From contig DDVC01000073.1 of NCBI GenBank assembly GCA_002345145.1, positions 1-64,000 of the forward strand: a DNA stretch of 64,000 nucleotides. The letters are read 5' to 3'. A program made the translations under genes and the position numbers. Of this stretch, positions 7,948 to 17,194 are shown piece by piece. Positions within the stretch are counted from its first letter, which is position 1, and every line of letters starts with the position of its first letter. The notes below the pieces were generated by a model. It searched no databases. It had not been told where the DNA came from and was given only the letters and a program-made list of their open reading frames with translations. The stretch comes from Bacteroidetes bacterium UBA2322. Its GTDB lineage: Bacteria; Bacteroidota; Bacteroidia; Chitinophagales; UBA2359.

Positions 7948-9720
7948 ATGGCCAAACTTACACACCTTCCACATTGCAACTGCCATTCCTGCACACCCAC
8001 CACTGAGCAGCAAGCAGCCATAACCGCCGGCAGACGCAATTTCCTTCGCACCTCAGTTTTAGGCGGATTGGGTATGTTTTCTGCCCCGCTTATTGCCGGT
8101 ACCGGCGATGGCGACAGTTACCAACTCAGCCAAATTACCCGAAATAATGCCGTAAAACGTGCAAAAGCGCAACACATTACCATTTTAAACACAGCAGATA
8201 TACATGCCCAACTCCTTACCCACGACGAGTTTTTTTGGCACGAGGGTAAAGCCGCCTACCACAAACGCGGCGGTATGGCAGTACTCAAAACCATGATTGA
8301 CACCCTGCGCGCCGAAAACCCTGCCAATACCATTGTAATAGACGGGGGCGATTGTTTTCAGGGCGGCGGCGTGGCTGCCCTATCCGAAGGAGCGGCTATT
8401 GTGCCCATCATTAACCATATAGGGTACGACCTCATGCTGCCCGGCAACTGGGAGGTGGTGTATGGCAAAGAAATGATGCGCAAAGATTTGGGCGCTTACA
8501 ATGCCGATAAAATTTGTGCCAATATGTACCACGATACGGCTGATGAGTTTTCGGGCGATTTAATTTTTCCACCTTATTGGACTAAAATGGTAGGCGGGGT
8601 AAAAATAGGCTTCATCGGGTATAACGACCCCCTTACGCCTAAGCGTCAATCGCCCGCTTATAGCGAGGGAATCAGGTTTACCAAACCCGAAACCAACGTT
8701 GCCAAGTATATTAAACTGCTGCGTAACTACGAAAAATGCGCTATGGTATTTTTGGTAACACACATGGGGCTTGCCCAACAGGTGGATTTAGCCAACAAAC
8801 CCGAAGTAGAAGGCGCTACCTACATACTGGGCGCTGATACGCATGAGCGCGTGCGCAAACCCATACAAGGCAAGTATGCCTTAGTTACCGAACCCGGCGC
8901 TTTTGGCTCTTTTATTGCCCGATTAGATATAGTGGTTGAAGACGGCATAGTTAAAGACCACAGCTACCAACTACTTGATGTAAACCCCGATGTGTATGCC
9001 CCCAATCCCGATACCGAAGCCCTTGTACAAAAACTGCGCGAGCCCTACCGCAAAGAATTAGATACCGTAATAGGTTACAGCAAAACACCGCTGGTTCGTT
9101 ATTACGTAATGGAAACCCCCATGGACAACCTTATTACCGATGCCATTATGTGGAAATTTAAGCCCGATATTGCCGTTTCAAACGGATTTAGGTTTTGTCC
9201 GCCTTTATTGCCCGATGAAAAAACCGGTAAAGCCGCCATTACCAATGATTTCTTGTGGAGCATGTTGCCCGTAAATTCAGAGGCAAAACGGGGCGAGGTC
9301 TCCGGTCAGCAACTATGGGACTGGTTAGAAAAAGAATTGCACAATGTATTTGCAAAAGACCCTGCCAAGCGTTTTGGCGGCTGGGTTATCCGGTTTAAAG
9401 GTATGGAGGTGAATTTTACCATGCACAATGACTTTGGTAAACGCCTTAACAAAGTGAAAGTGGGCGGTAAACCCATTAATATGCAAAAAACCTACACCAT
9501 AGTAGCCTGCGAGCGCGAAGGCGACCCCGATGACACCATCTGCCGCATTGAAAAAGTAAGTAATCCACAAAAACTAAATGCCCTATTGCACGACATTGTG
9601 CGCGAGTACCTTGCCAAGTTTTCGCCCGTTGCCCCTAAAATGGAAGGACGCTGCACCGCTACCGATGCCTCGCCTTATCTCCTCTCGCAATTAGAAGGGT
9701 ATGATTACGAGTTTAGGTAA
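7948..9720 (+). CDS. soxB: SoxB-like thiosulfohydrolase (5'-nucleotidase/UshA superfamily) with Tat signal
   Basis: A 590-residue protein. A twin-arginine signal GRRNFLRTSVLGG (R29, R30) is preceded by an unusual Cys/His-rich start (C10, C12, H13, C15). The metallophosphoesterase motifs follow: NTADIHAQ (D84, H86), IDGGDCFQGGG (D135) and LPGNWEVVYG (N167). The C-terminal half is the substrate-binding 5'-nucleotidase domain, with DNLITDAIMWKF at its start. SoxB uses two Mn ions to release sulfate from thiosulfonate carried on SoxY. The DEFFW insertion and GNWE in place of GNHE favour SoxB over UshA-type nucleotidases. SoxYZ and SoxXA are missing nearby. A divergent nucleotidase is the main alternative. 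Confidence 0.78.
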   Translation: MAKLTHLPHCNCHSCTPTTEQQAAITAGRRNFLRTSVLGGLGMFSAPLIAGTGDGDSYQLSQITRNNAVKRAKAQHITILNTADIHAQLLTHDEFFWHEGKAAYHKRGGMAVLKTMIDTLRAENPANTIVIDGGDCFQGGGVAALSEGAAIVPIINHIGYDLMLPGNWEVVYGKEMMRKDLGAYNADKICANMYHDTADEFSGDLIFPPYWTKMVGGVKIGFIGYNDPLTPKRQSPAYSEGIRFTKPETNVAKYIKLLRNYEKCAMVFLVTHMGLAQQVDLANKPEVEGATYILGADTHERVRKPIQGKYALVTEPGAFGSFIARLDIVVEDGIVKDHSYQLLDVNPDVYAPNPDTEALVQKLREPYRKELDTVIGYSKTPLVRYYVMETPMDNLITDAIMWKFKPDIAVSNGFRFCPPLLPDEKTGKAAITNDFLWSMLPVNSEAKRGEVSGQQLWDWLEKELHNVFAKDPAKRFGGWVIRFKGMEVNFTMHNDFGKRLNKVKVGGKPINMQKTYTIVACEREGDPDDTICRIEKVSNPQKLNALLHDIVREYLAKFSPVAPKMEGRCTATDASPYLLSQLEGYDYEFR

Positions 9721-9759
9721 AAAGATATTACTCTTCAAAAATCAATTATAGAGCTCCCT

Positions 9760-10182
9760 ATGAACGAAGAATTAATGCAGATTATCAATGGGACACTTTG
9801 TCCATATTGCCAATGTGCAACTAAATTGGTAAATGGAGAGGTAATTTATCCGCATAAAGTGCAGGATATACCCCGACCAAAATACTTAGACAAAATGTAC
9901 TATGTTTGTATTTTGAACAAAGACCATTATGTAGGCACTTATCACGACAACAAGACTTCACTTGGCAGACTTGCTGACACCGAGTTAAGAAGATGGAAAA
10001 ACCTTGGTCACAGAACGTTTGATGTATTGTGGAAAGAAAAAAAGGTCTTTCATTCATCTGAAAACGCATACAAGTGGCTGTCAGATAAAATGGGTTTACC
10101 CGGAGAACTAACACATTTTGGCATGTTTACAGTAGAACAATGCAAGCAAGCTATTGAATTTTGTAATGAATTGAGCAGTTAA
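9760..10182 (+). CDS. Zinc-finger-containing protein, DUF3268-like
   Basis: A 140-residue cytosolic protein. An N-terminal CPYC (C14, C17) and a later C50 with H56 (YVCILNKDHYVG) look like one zinc site. The rest is basic and helical, with the segment YKWLSDKMGLPGELTHFGMF near the end, which matches the general layout of DUF3268 proteins. Their function is not established; DNA or RNA binding is a guess from the zinc site and charge. It interrupts the sulfur gene run on the same strand and has lower G+C than soxB, so it may be a later insertion. Confidence 0.6.
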   Translation: MNEELMQIINGTLCPYCQCATKLVNGEVIYPHKVQDIPRPKYLDKMYYVCILNKDHYVGTYHDNKTSLGRLADTELRRWKNLGHRTFDVLWKEKKVFHSSENAYKWLSDKMGLPGELTHFGMFTVEQCKQAIEFCNELSS

Positions 10183-10254
10183 ACAATGTAACTCCGTTTT
10201 GTAAAAACAATTGACAATTTTCACTAACTTTAAATTTAACACACCCCATTCTTC

Positions 10255-10689
10255 ATGAAAAACTTACTCTTACTCCTTGTTTTTATGCTGCCGGCGTTTG
10301 CCCTACACGCCCAAGAAACAGCCAAACCCGAGGTTGATAAAACCAAGTACAAAATTGTGTTTCAATTGGTAAGTGAAGATACTCTTGCCCACAAGGGGCT
10401 TGTTCGCCAAATAACCAACACCCTCAATGCCGCCCCCAATTCAAAAATTGAAGTGGTATGCCACGGACCGGGCATTAACCTGCTGGTAGAAGGTAAAACT
10501 ACCCAAGCCAAAAAAATTAAAGAGCTTACTGAGCAAGGTGTGCTATTTGTAGCCTGCGAAAACACCCTAAAAGAACGTAAAGTAGAAAAATCGCAAATTC
10601 TTAAAGTTGCCGGATTTGTACCCGCAGGCATTGTTGAAATTGTGAAAAAACAAAACAAAGGCTGGGCTTATATCAAAGCAGGGTTTTAA
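10255..10689 (+). CDS. Periplasmic DsrE-family sulfur-carrier-like protein
   Basis: A 144-residue protein with a signal peptide (MKNLLLLLVFMLPAFALHAQ, cleavage after about residue 20). The mature part is a single DsrE/TusD fold: a first strand YKIVFQLVSEDT, then NSKIEVVCHGPG with C69, and LFVACENTLKER with C101. C101 is at the position of the sulfur-binding Cys of DsrE/TusD proteins. A periplasmic DsrE protein next to SoxB- and TsdA-like enzymes suggests a carrier for sulfane sulfur outside the cytoplasm. That is inference, because exported DsrE homologues are largely uncharacterised. It is followed after 20 nt by a porin gene, probably in one transcript. Confidence 0.82.
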   Translation: MKNLLLLLVFMLPAFALHAQETAKPEVDKTKYKIVFQLVSEDTLAHKGLVRQITNTLNAAPNSKIEVVCHGPGINLLVEGKTTQAKKIKELTEQGVLFVACENTLKERKVEKSQILKVAGFVPAGIVEIVKKQNKGWAYIKAGF

Positions 10690-10709
10690 TACAGAACGGA
10701 TAATTGACC

Positions 10710-12185
10710 ATGAATAACGAAAATTTTTACAGAGCCGGAGTTAGATACCCACTTCTAACTGCCCGGCGGGGGATACTTTTTATTGTTTTTGGGCTGCTGC
10801 TGGCTGCTACTGTATCTTTGCAAGCACAACACAAGGTGAATGAGCGCCAGCACCATCATCGGGATACTACCGGCTTAAACCGCTTGTTTACCTTAGGTCA
10901 TTTTCATGCTACTGCCCGAAACGACCTAATGGCAACCATAAACAAAGGCGAGCTGACCGATTATTTTGCTTGGGCATTGGGGGCAGGCATAGGGTTTGAA
11001 ACATCGGAGTGGAAAGGATTGCAGTTTGGTGTTAGCGGATTTTTTATTTACCGCCTGCCCGGCACCTCCGATTTAACCCGCCGCGACTCGCTTACCAACC
11101 AATTCAGCCGTTATGAGGTAGGATTATTTGACATGGAAAACTACGCCAACGGTTCCGATTTAGACCGCTTGGAGGAGTTGTTTCTGCGCTATCGGTATAA
11201 AAAATCTACGGTTACGCTGGGCAAACAAATCCTCAATACGCCGTTTGTAAACAAACAAGACGGGCGCATGCGCCCCACCCTTGAAGAAGGTGTGTGGCTG
11301 CAATTAAACGAAATACCCAAGGTAAAGATAGAAGCCGGCTGGATTTACAAAATTTCGCCCCGAAGTACGGTAAACTGGTATGGCATAGGCGAATCGGTGG
11401 GTATTTACCCGGTTGGGTTAGATGTGCAAGGTAATCCATCGGGATATAAAGGCAATGTTCATTCCAAAGGCATCGGGCTACTCCATGTATCTTACGCTCC
11501 CGTTAAGCAACTTACCCTTACTGCATGGGAAAATTTTGCCCAAAATATGTTTAACACCCTGCTGCTGCAAGCCGAAACCGACATTGCCCTAAGCTCCAAT
11601 ACCCGCTGGAAAAGCGGCATACAATACACCACGCAGCAAGCGGTAAACAACGGCGGCAACGATAACGCCGCCCTAACCTTTTTCCCAAAAAATAACCGCT
11701 CCCAAATTATAAGCGCCCGAAGCGGTGTAGCGTACAAAAGTTTATCGGTATTTGCTGCCTATACCCGCATTACCGCCGAAGGACGGTTTTTGTTTCCGCG
11801 CGAGTGGGGGCGAGAACCTTTTTACACCTTTTTGCAGCGCGAGCGCATGGAGGGCTTGGGCAATGTTCATGCCGCCAATATAACCGTACAAAAAAAGCTG
11901 AAAAGCGGACTGGGCATGAGCTTTGCCTATGGGCATTATTATACGCCCGATGTAATGAATGTAGCCCTAAATAAATACGGCTTGCCTTCGTTTAGGCAGT
12001 TTAATGCACAACTCTCCTACCCGCTGGGCGGTTTTATGCACGGCACAACTATCGACTTTTTGTATGTGTATAAAGGAAACATAGGTAACGATTACGAAAA
12101 ACCCCGTTACCTGTTTAATAAAGTGGATATGCACCACCTCAATTTAATTATGAATTACCGATTTAACCAAAACAGCAAACACTAA
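10710..12185 (+). CDS. OprD-like outer-membrane porin
   Basis: A 491-residue protein from the ATG at 10710 (a TTG two codons upstream is disfavoured). A signal peptide with hydrophobic core ILFIVFGLLLAATVSLQAQ ends near residue 40. The remainder is alternating amphipathic strands ending in NLIMNYRFNQNSKH, as in a beta-barrel. The segment TVTLGKQILNTPFVNKQDGR followed by RMRP resembles OprD-type porins, where a G(R/K)Q..NTP..N..D.R stretch lines the pore. OprD porins take up small organic acids, basic amino acids and peptides. Here, in a sulfur island, the solute could be thiosulfate or an organosulfur compound, but no residue proves that. Confidence 0.72.
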   Translation: MNNENFYRAGVRYPLLTARRGILFIVFGLLLAATVSLQAQHKVNERQHHHRDTTGLNRLFTLGHFHATARNDLMATINKGELTDYFAWALGAGIGFETSEWKGLQFGVSGFFIYRLPGTSDLTRRDSLTNQFSRYEVGLFDMENYANGSDLDRLEELFLRYRYKKSTVTLGKQILNTPFVNKQDGRMRPTLEEGVWLQLNEIPKVKIEAGWIYKISPRSTVNWYGIGESVGIYPVGLDVQGNPSGYKGNVHSKGIGLLHVSYAPVKQLTLTAWENFAQNMFNTLLLQAETDIALSSNTRWKSGIQYTTQQAVNNGGNDNAALTFFPKNNRSQIISARSGVAYKSLSVFAAYTRITAEGRFLFPREWGREPFYTFLQRERMEGLGNVHAANITVQKKLKSGLGMSFAYGHYYTPDVMNVALNKYGLPSFRQFNAQLSYPLGGFMHGTTIDFLYVYKGNIGNDYEKPRYLFNKVDMHHLNLIMNYRFNQNSKH

Positions 12186-12261
12186 ACCGTACTGCTGCCA
12201 ACTATTCATCGGGTAAACTGTTTTATAGGCGTTGTTTCATGCTGTAAACGCCATACCTCTT

Positions 12262-12828
12262 ATGTTGTTTCCCTTTTTTGTTCGTGTTTTGCTTTTAGCC
12301 CTTGTATTACTAACTTTTGCCTGTACGCCCAATAAAGGTCTTAACCAACCACCACAAGACAATGCCGGCGGCGAAAAAAACGACACCCGAAAACTAACGC
12401 AGGAGCGCAAACTGCCTTTTGAGAAAATTCAAAAATCAGACACCCAGTGGCGCTCCCAACTTACCGAAATGCAGTACTATGTAACCCGACAAAAAGGAAC
12501 AGAGCCCGCCTTTAAAAATGAGTACTGGAACAACAAAGAAAAAGGTACTTATTACTGCGTTGCTTGTGGGTTACCGCTTTTTTCATCTGCCCAAAAATTT
12601 GACTCCGGCACCGGCTGGCCAAGTTTTTGGAAACCGGTTGAAACTGTGCATATAACCGACTCTCCCGATGGCTCAATGGGTATGGCACGAACCGAAGTGC
12701 TTTGCGCCCGATGTGATGCACACCTTGGACACGTTTTTGACGACGGACCCAAACCAACAGGAATGCGGTATTGCATTAACTCGGCTGCATTGAAGTTTGA
12801 AAAAGCCCCAATGCCCGATGATAAGTAG
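12262..12828 (+). CDS. msrB: Peptide-methionine (R)-S-oxide reductase, lipoprotein form
   Basis: A 188-residue protein from the ATG at 12262. The lipobox LLTFAC gives C21 as the lipidated residue, so the enzyme is membrane-anchored in the envelope. MsrB signatures are complete: zinc ligands in CVAC (C99, C102) and CARC (C148, C151), [11 protein letters not shown], and the catalytic RYCINS with C171. MsrB repairs oxidised Met-R-sulfoxide in proteins. Location at the end of the sulfur/haem gene run suggests protection of periplasmic proteins from oxidants. An upstream TTG at 12232 would spoil the lipoprotein signal and is not preferred. The gene converges with dapB with 10 nt between the stops. 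Confidence 0.93.
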   Translation: MLFPFFVRVLLLALVLLTFACTPNKGLNQPPQDNAGGEKNDTRKLTQERKLPFEKIQKSDTQWRSQLTEMQYYVTRQKGTEPAFKNEYWNNKEKGTYYCVACGLPLFSSAQKFDSGTGWPSFWKPVETVHITDSPDGSMGMARTEVLCARCDAHLGHVFDDGPKPTGMRYCINSAALKFEKAPMPDDK

Positions 12829-12838
12829 TTGCTCGTTA

Positions 12839-13579
12839 TTATTCACCATTATTGGCAAACTGTAGCACCTCGCGCATAGAAAAAATGCCTGTTTTACTCA
12901 CCACCCACTCCGCAGCCAACACCGCACCGGCAGCAAACCCAAACCGGTTATGAGCAGTGTGTTTAATTTCAATACTATCAATAGCCGATTGGTAGGTAAC
13001 AATATGCGTGCCGCTAACATCTTCTAATCTTTGTGATATAATGCCCAACTCATCGGGCTGAGTGGCGGCTTGGTTTACCCACTTAGTAAGCGCTTTGTTT
13101 TCTTGTATAATAGCTTGTGCAAGGGTAATAGCCGTGCCGCTGGGCGAGTCTAACTTATATTTGTGATGAATTTCTTCAATACCTACCCCATATTCAGGGT
13201 GTGCTTGCATAAGTTGAGCCAAATACCTGTTCAGCTCAAAAAACAGGTTTACCCCCACGCTAAAATTAGCAGCATACACCAATGCGCCCGAGTACCTACG
13301 GCAATTTTCAAAAACCTCGTTTCCACAATCTAACCAACCGGTAGTGCCGCACACCACCGGAACACCTGCTTCAAAACAGAGACTGAGGTTATCCGGTGCG
13401 GCATCGGGTATGGTAAATTCTATGGCTACATCAGCTTGCCGGAGCATTTCAGGGGTTAAATTGTGCCGGTTTTCGCTGTTTATGCGCAGTACTACTGTGT
13501 GTTTACTGCCATACTGTTCCTGCAATAGTGTATCAATAGCTTTACCCATTTTGCCGTACCCTATTAACGCAATTTTCAT
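12839..13579 (-). CDS. dapB: 4-hydroxy-tetrahydrodipicolinate reductase
   Basis: A 246-residue enzyme of lysine/meso-diaminopimelate synthesis. The N-terminal nucleotide-binding motif is MKIALIGYGKMGKAI, and the substrate-binding and catalytic block reads GIEEIHHKYKLDSPSGTA, which contains the conserved His pair and Lys of DapB. VPVVCGTTGW is the dinucleotide/substrate hinge. It reduces hydroxy-tetrahydrodipicolinate with NAD(P)H in the cytosol. It is a single-gene unit here: the other dap genes are not in the window, and a -7 box lies 44 nt upstream. Confidence 0.95.
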   Translation of the reverse strand: MKIALIGYGKMGKAIDTLLQEQYGSKHTVVLRINSENRHNLTPEMLRQADVAIEFTIPDAAPDNLSLCFEAGVPVVCGTTGWLDCGNEVFENCRRYSGALVYAANFSVGVNLFFELNRYLAQLMQAHPEYGVGIEEIHHKYKLDSPSGTAITLAQAIIQENKALTKWVNQAATQPDELGIISQRLEDVSGTHIVTYQSAIDSIEIKHTAHNRFGFAAGAVLAAEWVVSKTGIFSMREVLQFANNGE

Positions 13580-13622
13580 TTTTATTTGATAGGATTTTAT
13601 GATTGCAACTGCTCAATGAGTG

Positions 13623-13630
13623 CAAAATTA
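13623..13630 (-). promoter_or_regulatory. Bacteroidota -7 box (TAATTTTG, - strand) for dapB
   Basis: On the minus strand this reads TAnnTTTG and ends 44 nt before the dapB ATG, giving a leader of roughly 37 nt. Confidence 0.45.
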
Positions 13631-13677
13631 GCAAAGAAAGCGGCACATAGATACTATAAGGTGAAGTTCCGTTTTCA

Positions 13678-13715
13678 ATAACAAAGGCTGCCGTTTGTGT
13701 GGCAGCCTTTGTTAT
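13678..13715 (-). terminator. Strong terminator hairpin after clpC
   Basis: A perfect 15-bp stem (ataacaaaggctgcc with ggcagcctttgttat) and an 8-nt loop lie 18 nt past the clpC stop. It separates clpC from the dapB promoter on the same strand. Confidence 0.85.
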
Positions 13716-13732
13716 AGGAATGAGGTAAATAA

Positions 13733-16258
13733 TTATTGCTCTATGGTTTGCACTTCCTTTTTGCTAACCTTAATGGTGTTATCATCGTTTAGGTCAACCA
13801 AAAGCGTATCGCCCGGCGATAGGTTTGCGGCAAGCATTTCTTCTGCTAAGGGGTCTTCCAGATATTTCTGAATGGCTCTGTGCAGCGGACGCGCTCCAAA
13901 TTGGGGGTCGTAGCCTTTTTCGGCAAGGAAGTCTTTGGCTTTATTGGTAAGCTCTAAATTGTAACCAAGGGCTGATAGGCGCTTGCGAAGGTCATTCAGG
14001 GCAATGTCAATAATTTGGAATATCTCGGTTTTGCTGAGTGAGTTAAAAATAACCACATCATCAATACGGTTTAAAAATTCGGGTGAAAAAGTTTTTCGCA
14101 GCGCTTTTTGGATTACTCCCTTAGCATAATTTTCTGCATCTTCTTCTTTTGACTGTGTACTGAAACCTACTCCCGCTCCAAAATCTTTTAATGTTCGCAC
14201 ACCTATGTTAGAAGTCATGATGATAAGAGTGTTCTTAAAGTTAACTTTTCTGCCCAAACCATCGGTAAGTTGTCCGTCGTCTAACACTTGCAACAAGATA
14301 TTGTAAACATCGGGGTGAGCTTTTTCTATTTCGTCAAACAAAATAACGCTGTAAGGTTTGCGGCGCACTTTTTCGGTCAGTTGTCCGCCTTCTTCGTAGC
14401 CCACATAACCCGGAGGCGCGCCAATGAGGCGGGAAACTGAGAATTTTTCCATGTACTCACTCATATCTATTCTAATGAGTGCGTCTTCGCCGTCAAACAG
14501 GTATCGGGCTAAGGCTTTGGCTAATTCAGTTTTACCCACCCCCGTAGGACCTAAGAATATGAAAGAGCCTATTGGTTTTTTAGGGCTTTTTAACCCGGCA
14601 CGGTTGCGCTGAATGGCTTTAACCACTTTTGCCACTGCCTCATCTTGCCCAATAATGGCAGATTTAAGGTCAGAGCCCATGTGAAGGAGTTTATTGCTTT
14701 CGGTTTGTGCTACGCGCTTAACGGGTATGCCGGTCATCATAGCTACAACTTCGGCTATATCGTCTTCATTAACAGGATAGCGTTTGGTTTTTGATTCTTC
14801 TTCCCAGTCCTGTTTAGCCCGTTCAAGGTCTTCCTGAAGGCGTTTTTCTTTGTCGCGCAAACGGGCGGCATCTTCGTAGCGCTGGTTTTTGACCACTCTG
14901 TTTTTTTCTTCGCGTATTTCCTCTATTTGTTGTTCCAGCTCAATGATATTACTTGGAACGCTTATATTTTTAAGGTGAACCCTTGCGCCTACTTCGTCTA
15001 AAACGTCTATGGCTTTATCGGGCAAGTAGCGGTCGGTAATATATCGGTTACTAAGGTTAACACATGCTTTAATAGCTTCATCGGTGTAATGTACATTGTG
15101 ATAATCCTCGTATTTTTCCTTTATGTTGTTCAGGATAATCAATGAGTCTTCTACACTGGGCGGGTCGATAAGTACTTTCTGAAAACGGCGGTCTAAAGCG
15201 CCGTCTTTTTCAATATACTGTCGGTACTCATCTAAGGTAGAAGCGCCAATGGCTTGAAGTTCGCCCCTTGCCAAAGCGGGTTTAAAGATGTTGGAGGCAT
15301 CTAATGAGCCGGTAGCGCCACCTGCACCCACAATGGTATGAATTTCATCTATAAACAGGATAACATCTCTGTTTTTTTCCAATTCGTTCATAATAGCCTT
15401 CATGCGCTCTTCAAACTGCCCGCGGTATTTAGTACCGGCAACCAAAGCGGCAAGGTCAAGCATAACAATACGTTTATCAAAAAGCACTCGGGAAACCTTG
15501 CGCTGAATGATGCGCAGGGCTAAGCCCTCAACTATGGCAGTTTTACCCACGCCGGGCTCGCCTATTAAAATAGGGTTGTTCTTTTTTCGGCGGCTCAAAA
15601 TCTGCGATACGCGTTCAATTTCGGTTTCTCTGCCTACAATGGGGTCAAGTTTACCTTCTTCGGCAAGTTTGGTTATATCTCTGCCAAAGTTATCTAACAC
15701 CGGTGTTTTAGATTTAGTATTTGGTTTTCGGGCAGAGGAGGTGTAACCGCTACGCTTATCGTCTTCGTCGTAGTCATCGGGGTCATTGGGATACTCGTTA
15801 GAAGGCATGTTCTGCTGAGTAAGTAAAAAATCCAGTTCTTTTTTAAAGGTGTCGTAATTCACTTCAAATTGGTTTAAAATTTGAATGGCAATATTGTCTT
15901 TATTTTTTAAAATAGATAACATGAGGTGTTCCGTACCTATAATTTCGCTTTGGAGTTTTTTGGCTTCCAACACGGTAATTTTAAGGGTTTTTTCGGTTTG
16001 TTGGGTAAGGGGTATGTTATTTGCATTAACAATAGGTTGATGCGAAACCTGCCCTTTGATATTATCTTCAATAACCCGACGTAGCATGATAACATCTACG
16101 CTGAGTGATTTGAGTACTTGTACTGCTAAACTATCGCCTTCGCGCAGTAAGCCCAGTAGCAAGTGTTCTAAACCAATTTCGCCATGGTTAAATCGCATGG
16201 CTTCTTCTTTGCTAAAAGAAATAACGTCTTTTACTTTTTGCGAAAATTTTGCTTCCAT
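13733..16258 (-). CDS. clpC: ATP-dependent Clp protease ATP-binding subunit ClpC
   Basis: An 841-residue AAA+ unfoldase. Two Clp-N repeats occupy about residues 1-150. The first AAA domain has Walker [18 protein letters not shown]/coiled-coil M region ([20 protein letters not shown]) identifies ClpC rather than ClpB. The second AAA domain has [13 protein letters not shown] and [17 protein letters not shown]-terminal D2-small domain follows. It unfolds substrates for the ClpP peptidase. The N-domain/UVR form in other bacteria uses adaptor proteins; none is encoded next to it. The acidic, Ser/Arg-rich linker near residue 155-185 ([20 protein letters not shown]) is longer than in many ClpC. It has its own promoter and terminator. 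Confidence 0.95.
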   Translation of the reverse strand: MEAKFSQKVKDVISFSKEEAMRFNHGEIGLEHLLLGLLREGDSLAVQVLKSLSVDVIMLRRVIEDNIKGQVSHQPIVNANNIPLTQQTEKTLKITVLEAKKLQSEIIGTEHLMLSILKNKDNIAIQILNQFEVNYDTFKKELDFLLTQQNMPSNEYPNDPDDYDEDDKRSGYTSSARKPNTKSKTPVLDNFGRDITKLAEEGKLDPIVGRETEIERVSQILSRRKKNNPILIGEPGVGKTAIVEGLALRIIQRKVSRVLFDKRIVMLDLAALVAGTKYRGQFEERMKAIMNELEKNRDVILFIDEIHTIVGAGGATGSLDASNIFKPALARGELQAIGASTLDEYRQYIEKDGALDRRFQKVLIDPPSVEDSLIILNNIKEKYEDYHNVHYTDEAIKACVNLSNRYITDRYLPDKAIDVLDEVGARVHLKNISVPSNIIELEQQIEEIREEKNRVVKNQRYEDAARLRDKEKRLQEDLERAKQDWEEESKTKRYPVNEDDIAEVVAMMTGIPVKRVAQTESNKLLHMGSDLKSAIIGQDEAVAKVVKAIQRNRAGLKSPKKPIGSFIFLGPTGVGKTELAKALARYLFDGEDALIRIDMSEYMEKFSVSRLIGAPPGYVGYEEGGQLTEKVRRKPYSVILFDEIEKAHPDVYNILLQVLDDGQLTDGLGRKVNFKNTLIIMTSNIGVRTLKDFGAGVGFSTQSKEEDAENYAKGVIQKALRKTFSPEFLNRIDDVVIFNSLSKTEIFQIIDIALNDLRKRLSALGYNLELTNKAKDFLAEKGYDPQFGARPLHRAIQKYLEDPLAEEMLAANLSPGDTLLVDLNDDNTIKVSKKEVQTIEQ

Positions 16259-16419
16259 ATTAGTAATTAGCTGGCAAAAATCAGACCGAAAAGAAAAATA
16301 ATGTCAATAGAGGTATAAACCGATACTTTTTCCTGCTTGTGTCAGTAATAAACTGTTAAAATGGCTGTCGGGTTGGAGGAGTTTCGGAAAAAATGTCAGC
16401 AATTGAGAAATGCACAAAC

Positions 16420-16427
16420 CAAAGTTA
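16420..16427 (-). promoter_or_regulatory. Bacteroidota -7 box (TAACTTTG, - strand), candidate clpC promoter
   Basis: Perfect TAnnTTTG on the minus strand, about 160 nt before the clpC ATG. The 333-bp gap between clpC and the STAS gene contains nothing else I can assign. The implied long leader could hold stress control. Confidence 0.4.
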
Positions 16428-16591
16428 GTATTTACATGGCGAATGTAACGTTTTTTGGTTTTAGCTGTTTATTTTTGCACTGTTTTTAACATTTTGCCGC
16501 CTTCATTTGTTCATTTTTCGCATTAAGGCAACCAAACAAGGGGTAAAATTGGTTATTAAGTCTATTTACCTTACTCAAAACATATCTTCTT

Positions 16592-17011
16592 ATGAAGTTT
16601 ACATTAGATAAAAAAGAAAGCTACACCATTATCACCGTTTTAGAAGACAAATTGGACACGCTAAATTCTGCCGATTTTAAAACGGAATTAAAATTGCTCA
16701 ACGAGGGTGGTGTTTCTAACATGGTTATTGACTTGTCGAAAGTGGATTTTGTGGACTCATCGGGTTTAGGCTCTATTTTAGTGGGCAACCGCTTATGTCA
16801 GGGTTCGGAGGGCACATTAGTTGTTACCGGCTTAAACGCTAACGTACAAAAACTCATATCTATTTCGCGCTTGGATGGGGTGCTTACCATTACGCCTACT
16901 GCTCAGGAAGCAGTAGATATTGTTATGATGGATGAACTCATGCGCGAACTGGCTCAGGAAGAGCAAGCCGATGAAGAATCGGTTTTAGATGAAACGCTCG
17001 AAGAAGATTAA
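16592..17011 (+). CDS. STAS-domain protein, anti-sigma factor antagonist type
   Basis: A 139-residue cytosolic protein. Residues 1-110 are a STAS domain with the diagnostic VDFVDSSGLGSILVG (S56/S57 is the phosphorylation site in SpoIIAA/RsbV relatives). The last 28 residues are very acidic (LAQEEQADEESVLDETLEED) and outside the domain. SpoIIAA-like proteins release a sigma factor or another target from a kinase-type anti-sigma factor. No anti-sigma kinase or PP2C phosphatase gene is adjacent, so the partner is encoded elsewhere. It is followed by two RNA hairpins and then rnz. Confidence 0.88.
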   Translation: MKFTLDKKESYTIITVLEDKLDTLNSADFKTELKLLNEGGVSNMVIDLSKVDFVDSSGLGSILVGNRLCQGSEGTLVVTGLNANVQKLISISRLDGVLTITPTAQEAVDIVMMDELMRELAQEEQADEESVLDETLEED

Positions 17012-17023
17012 CCCTTTATTTAT

Positions 17024-17063
17024 ACAGTGCAAACGCACTTACCACTAAATATGCGTTTACTGT
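17024..17063 (+). ncRNA. Hairpin 1 in the STAS-rnz gap
   Basis: acagt-(gc)-aaacgca pairs with tgcgtttactgt, giving 12 base pairs with a 2-nt bulge and a 14-nt loop. It lies 13 nt after the STAS stop and is not followed by a T tract, so it is not a standard terminator. See also the second hairpin at 17091. Confidence 0.4.
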
Positions 17064-17090
17064 GGCTAATGAGGCAGTTGCTGCGTAATC

Positions 17091-17137
17091 ATAACCAGTA
17101 TTTGTATGGCACAAAATACCATGCAAATATTGGTTAT
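17091..17137 (+). ncRNA. Hairpin 2 in the STAS-rnz gap, 19-bp stem with two G-U pairs
   Basis: Arms 17091-17109 and 17119-17137 pair over 19 positions with a 9-nt loop. The two non-Watson-Crick positions are G-U and U-G in + strand RNA but would be A-C mismatches in - strand RNA. That indicates a + strand transcript structure. It ends about 58 nt before the rnz ATG. A terminator, processing signal or 5' leader element are all possible; no U tract follows at once. Confidence 0.5.
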
Positions 17138-17194
17138 TTAGCTTAATAAACATAAATATTCGGGTTTTTTAACTATTTACACACGGTCACTAAT

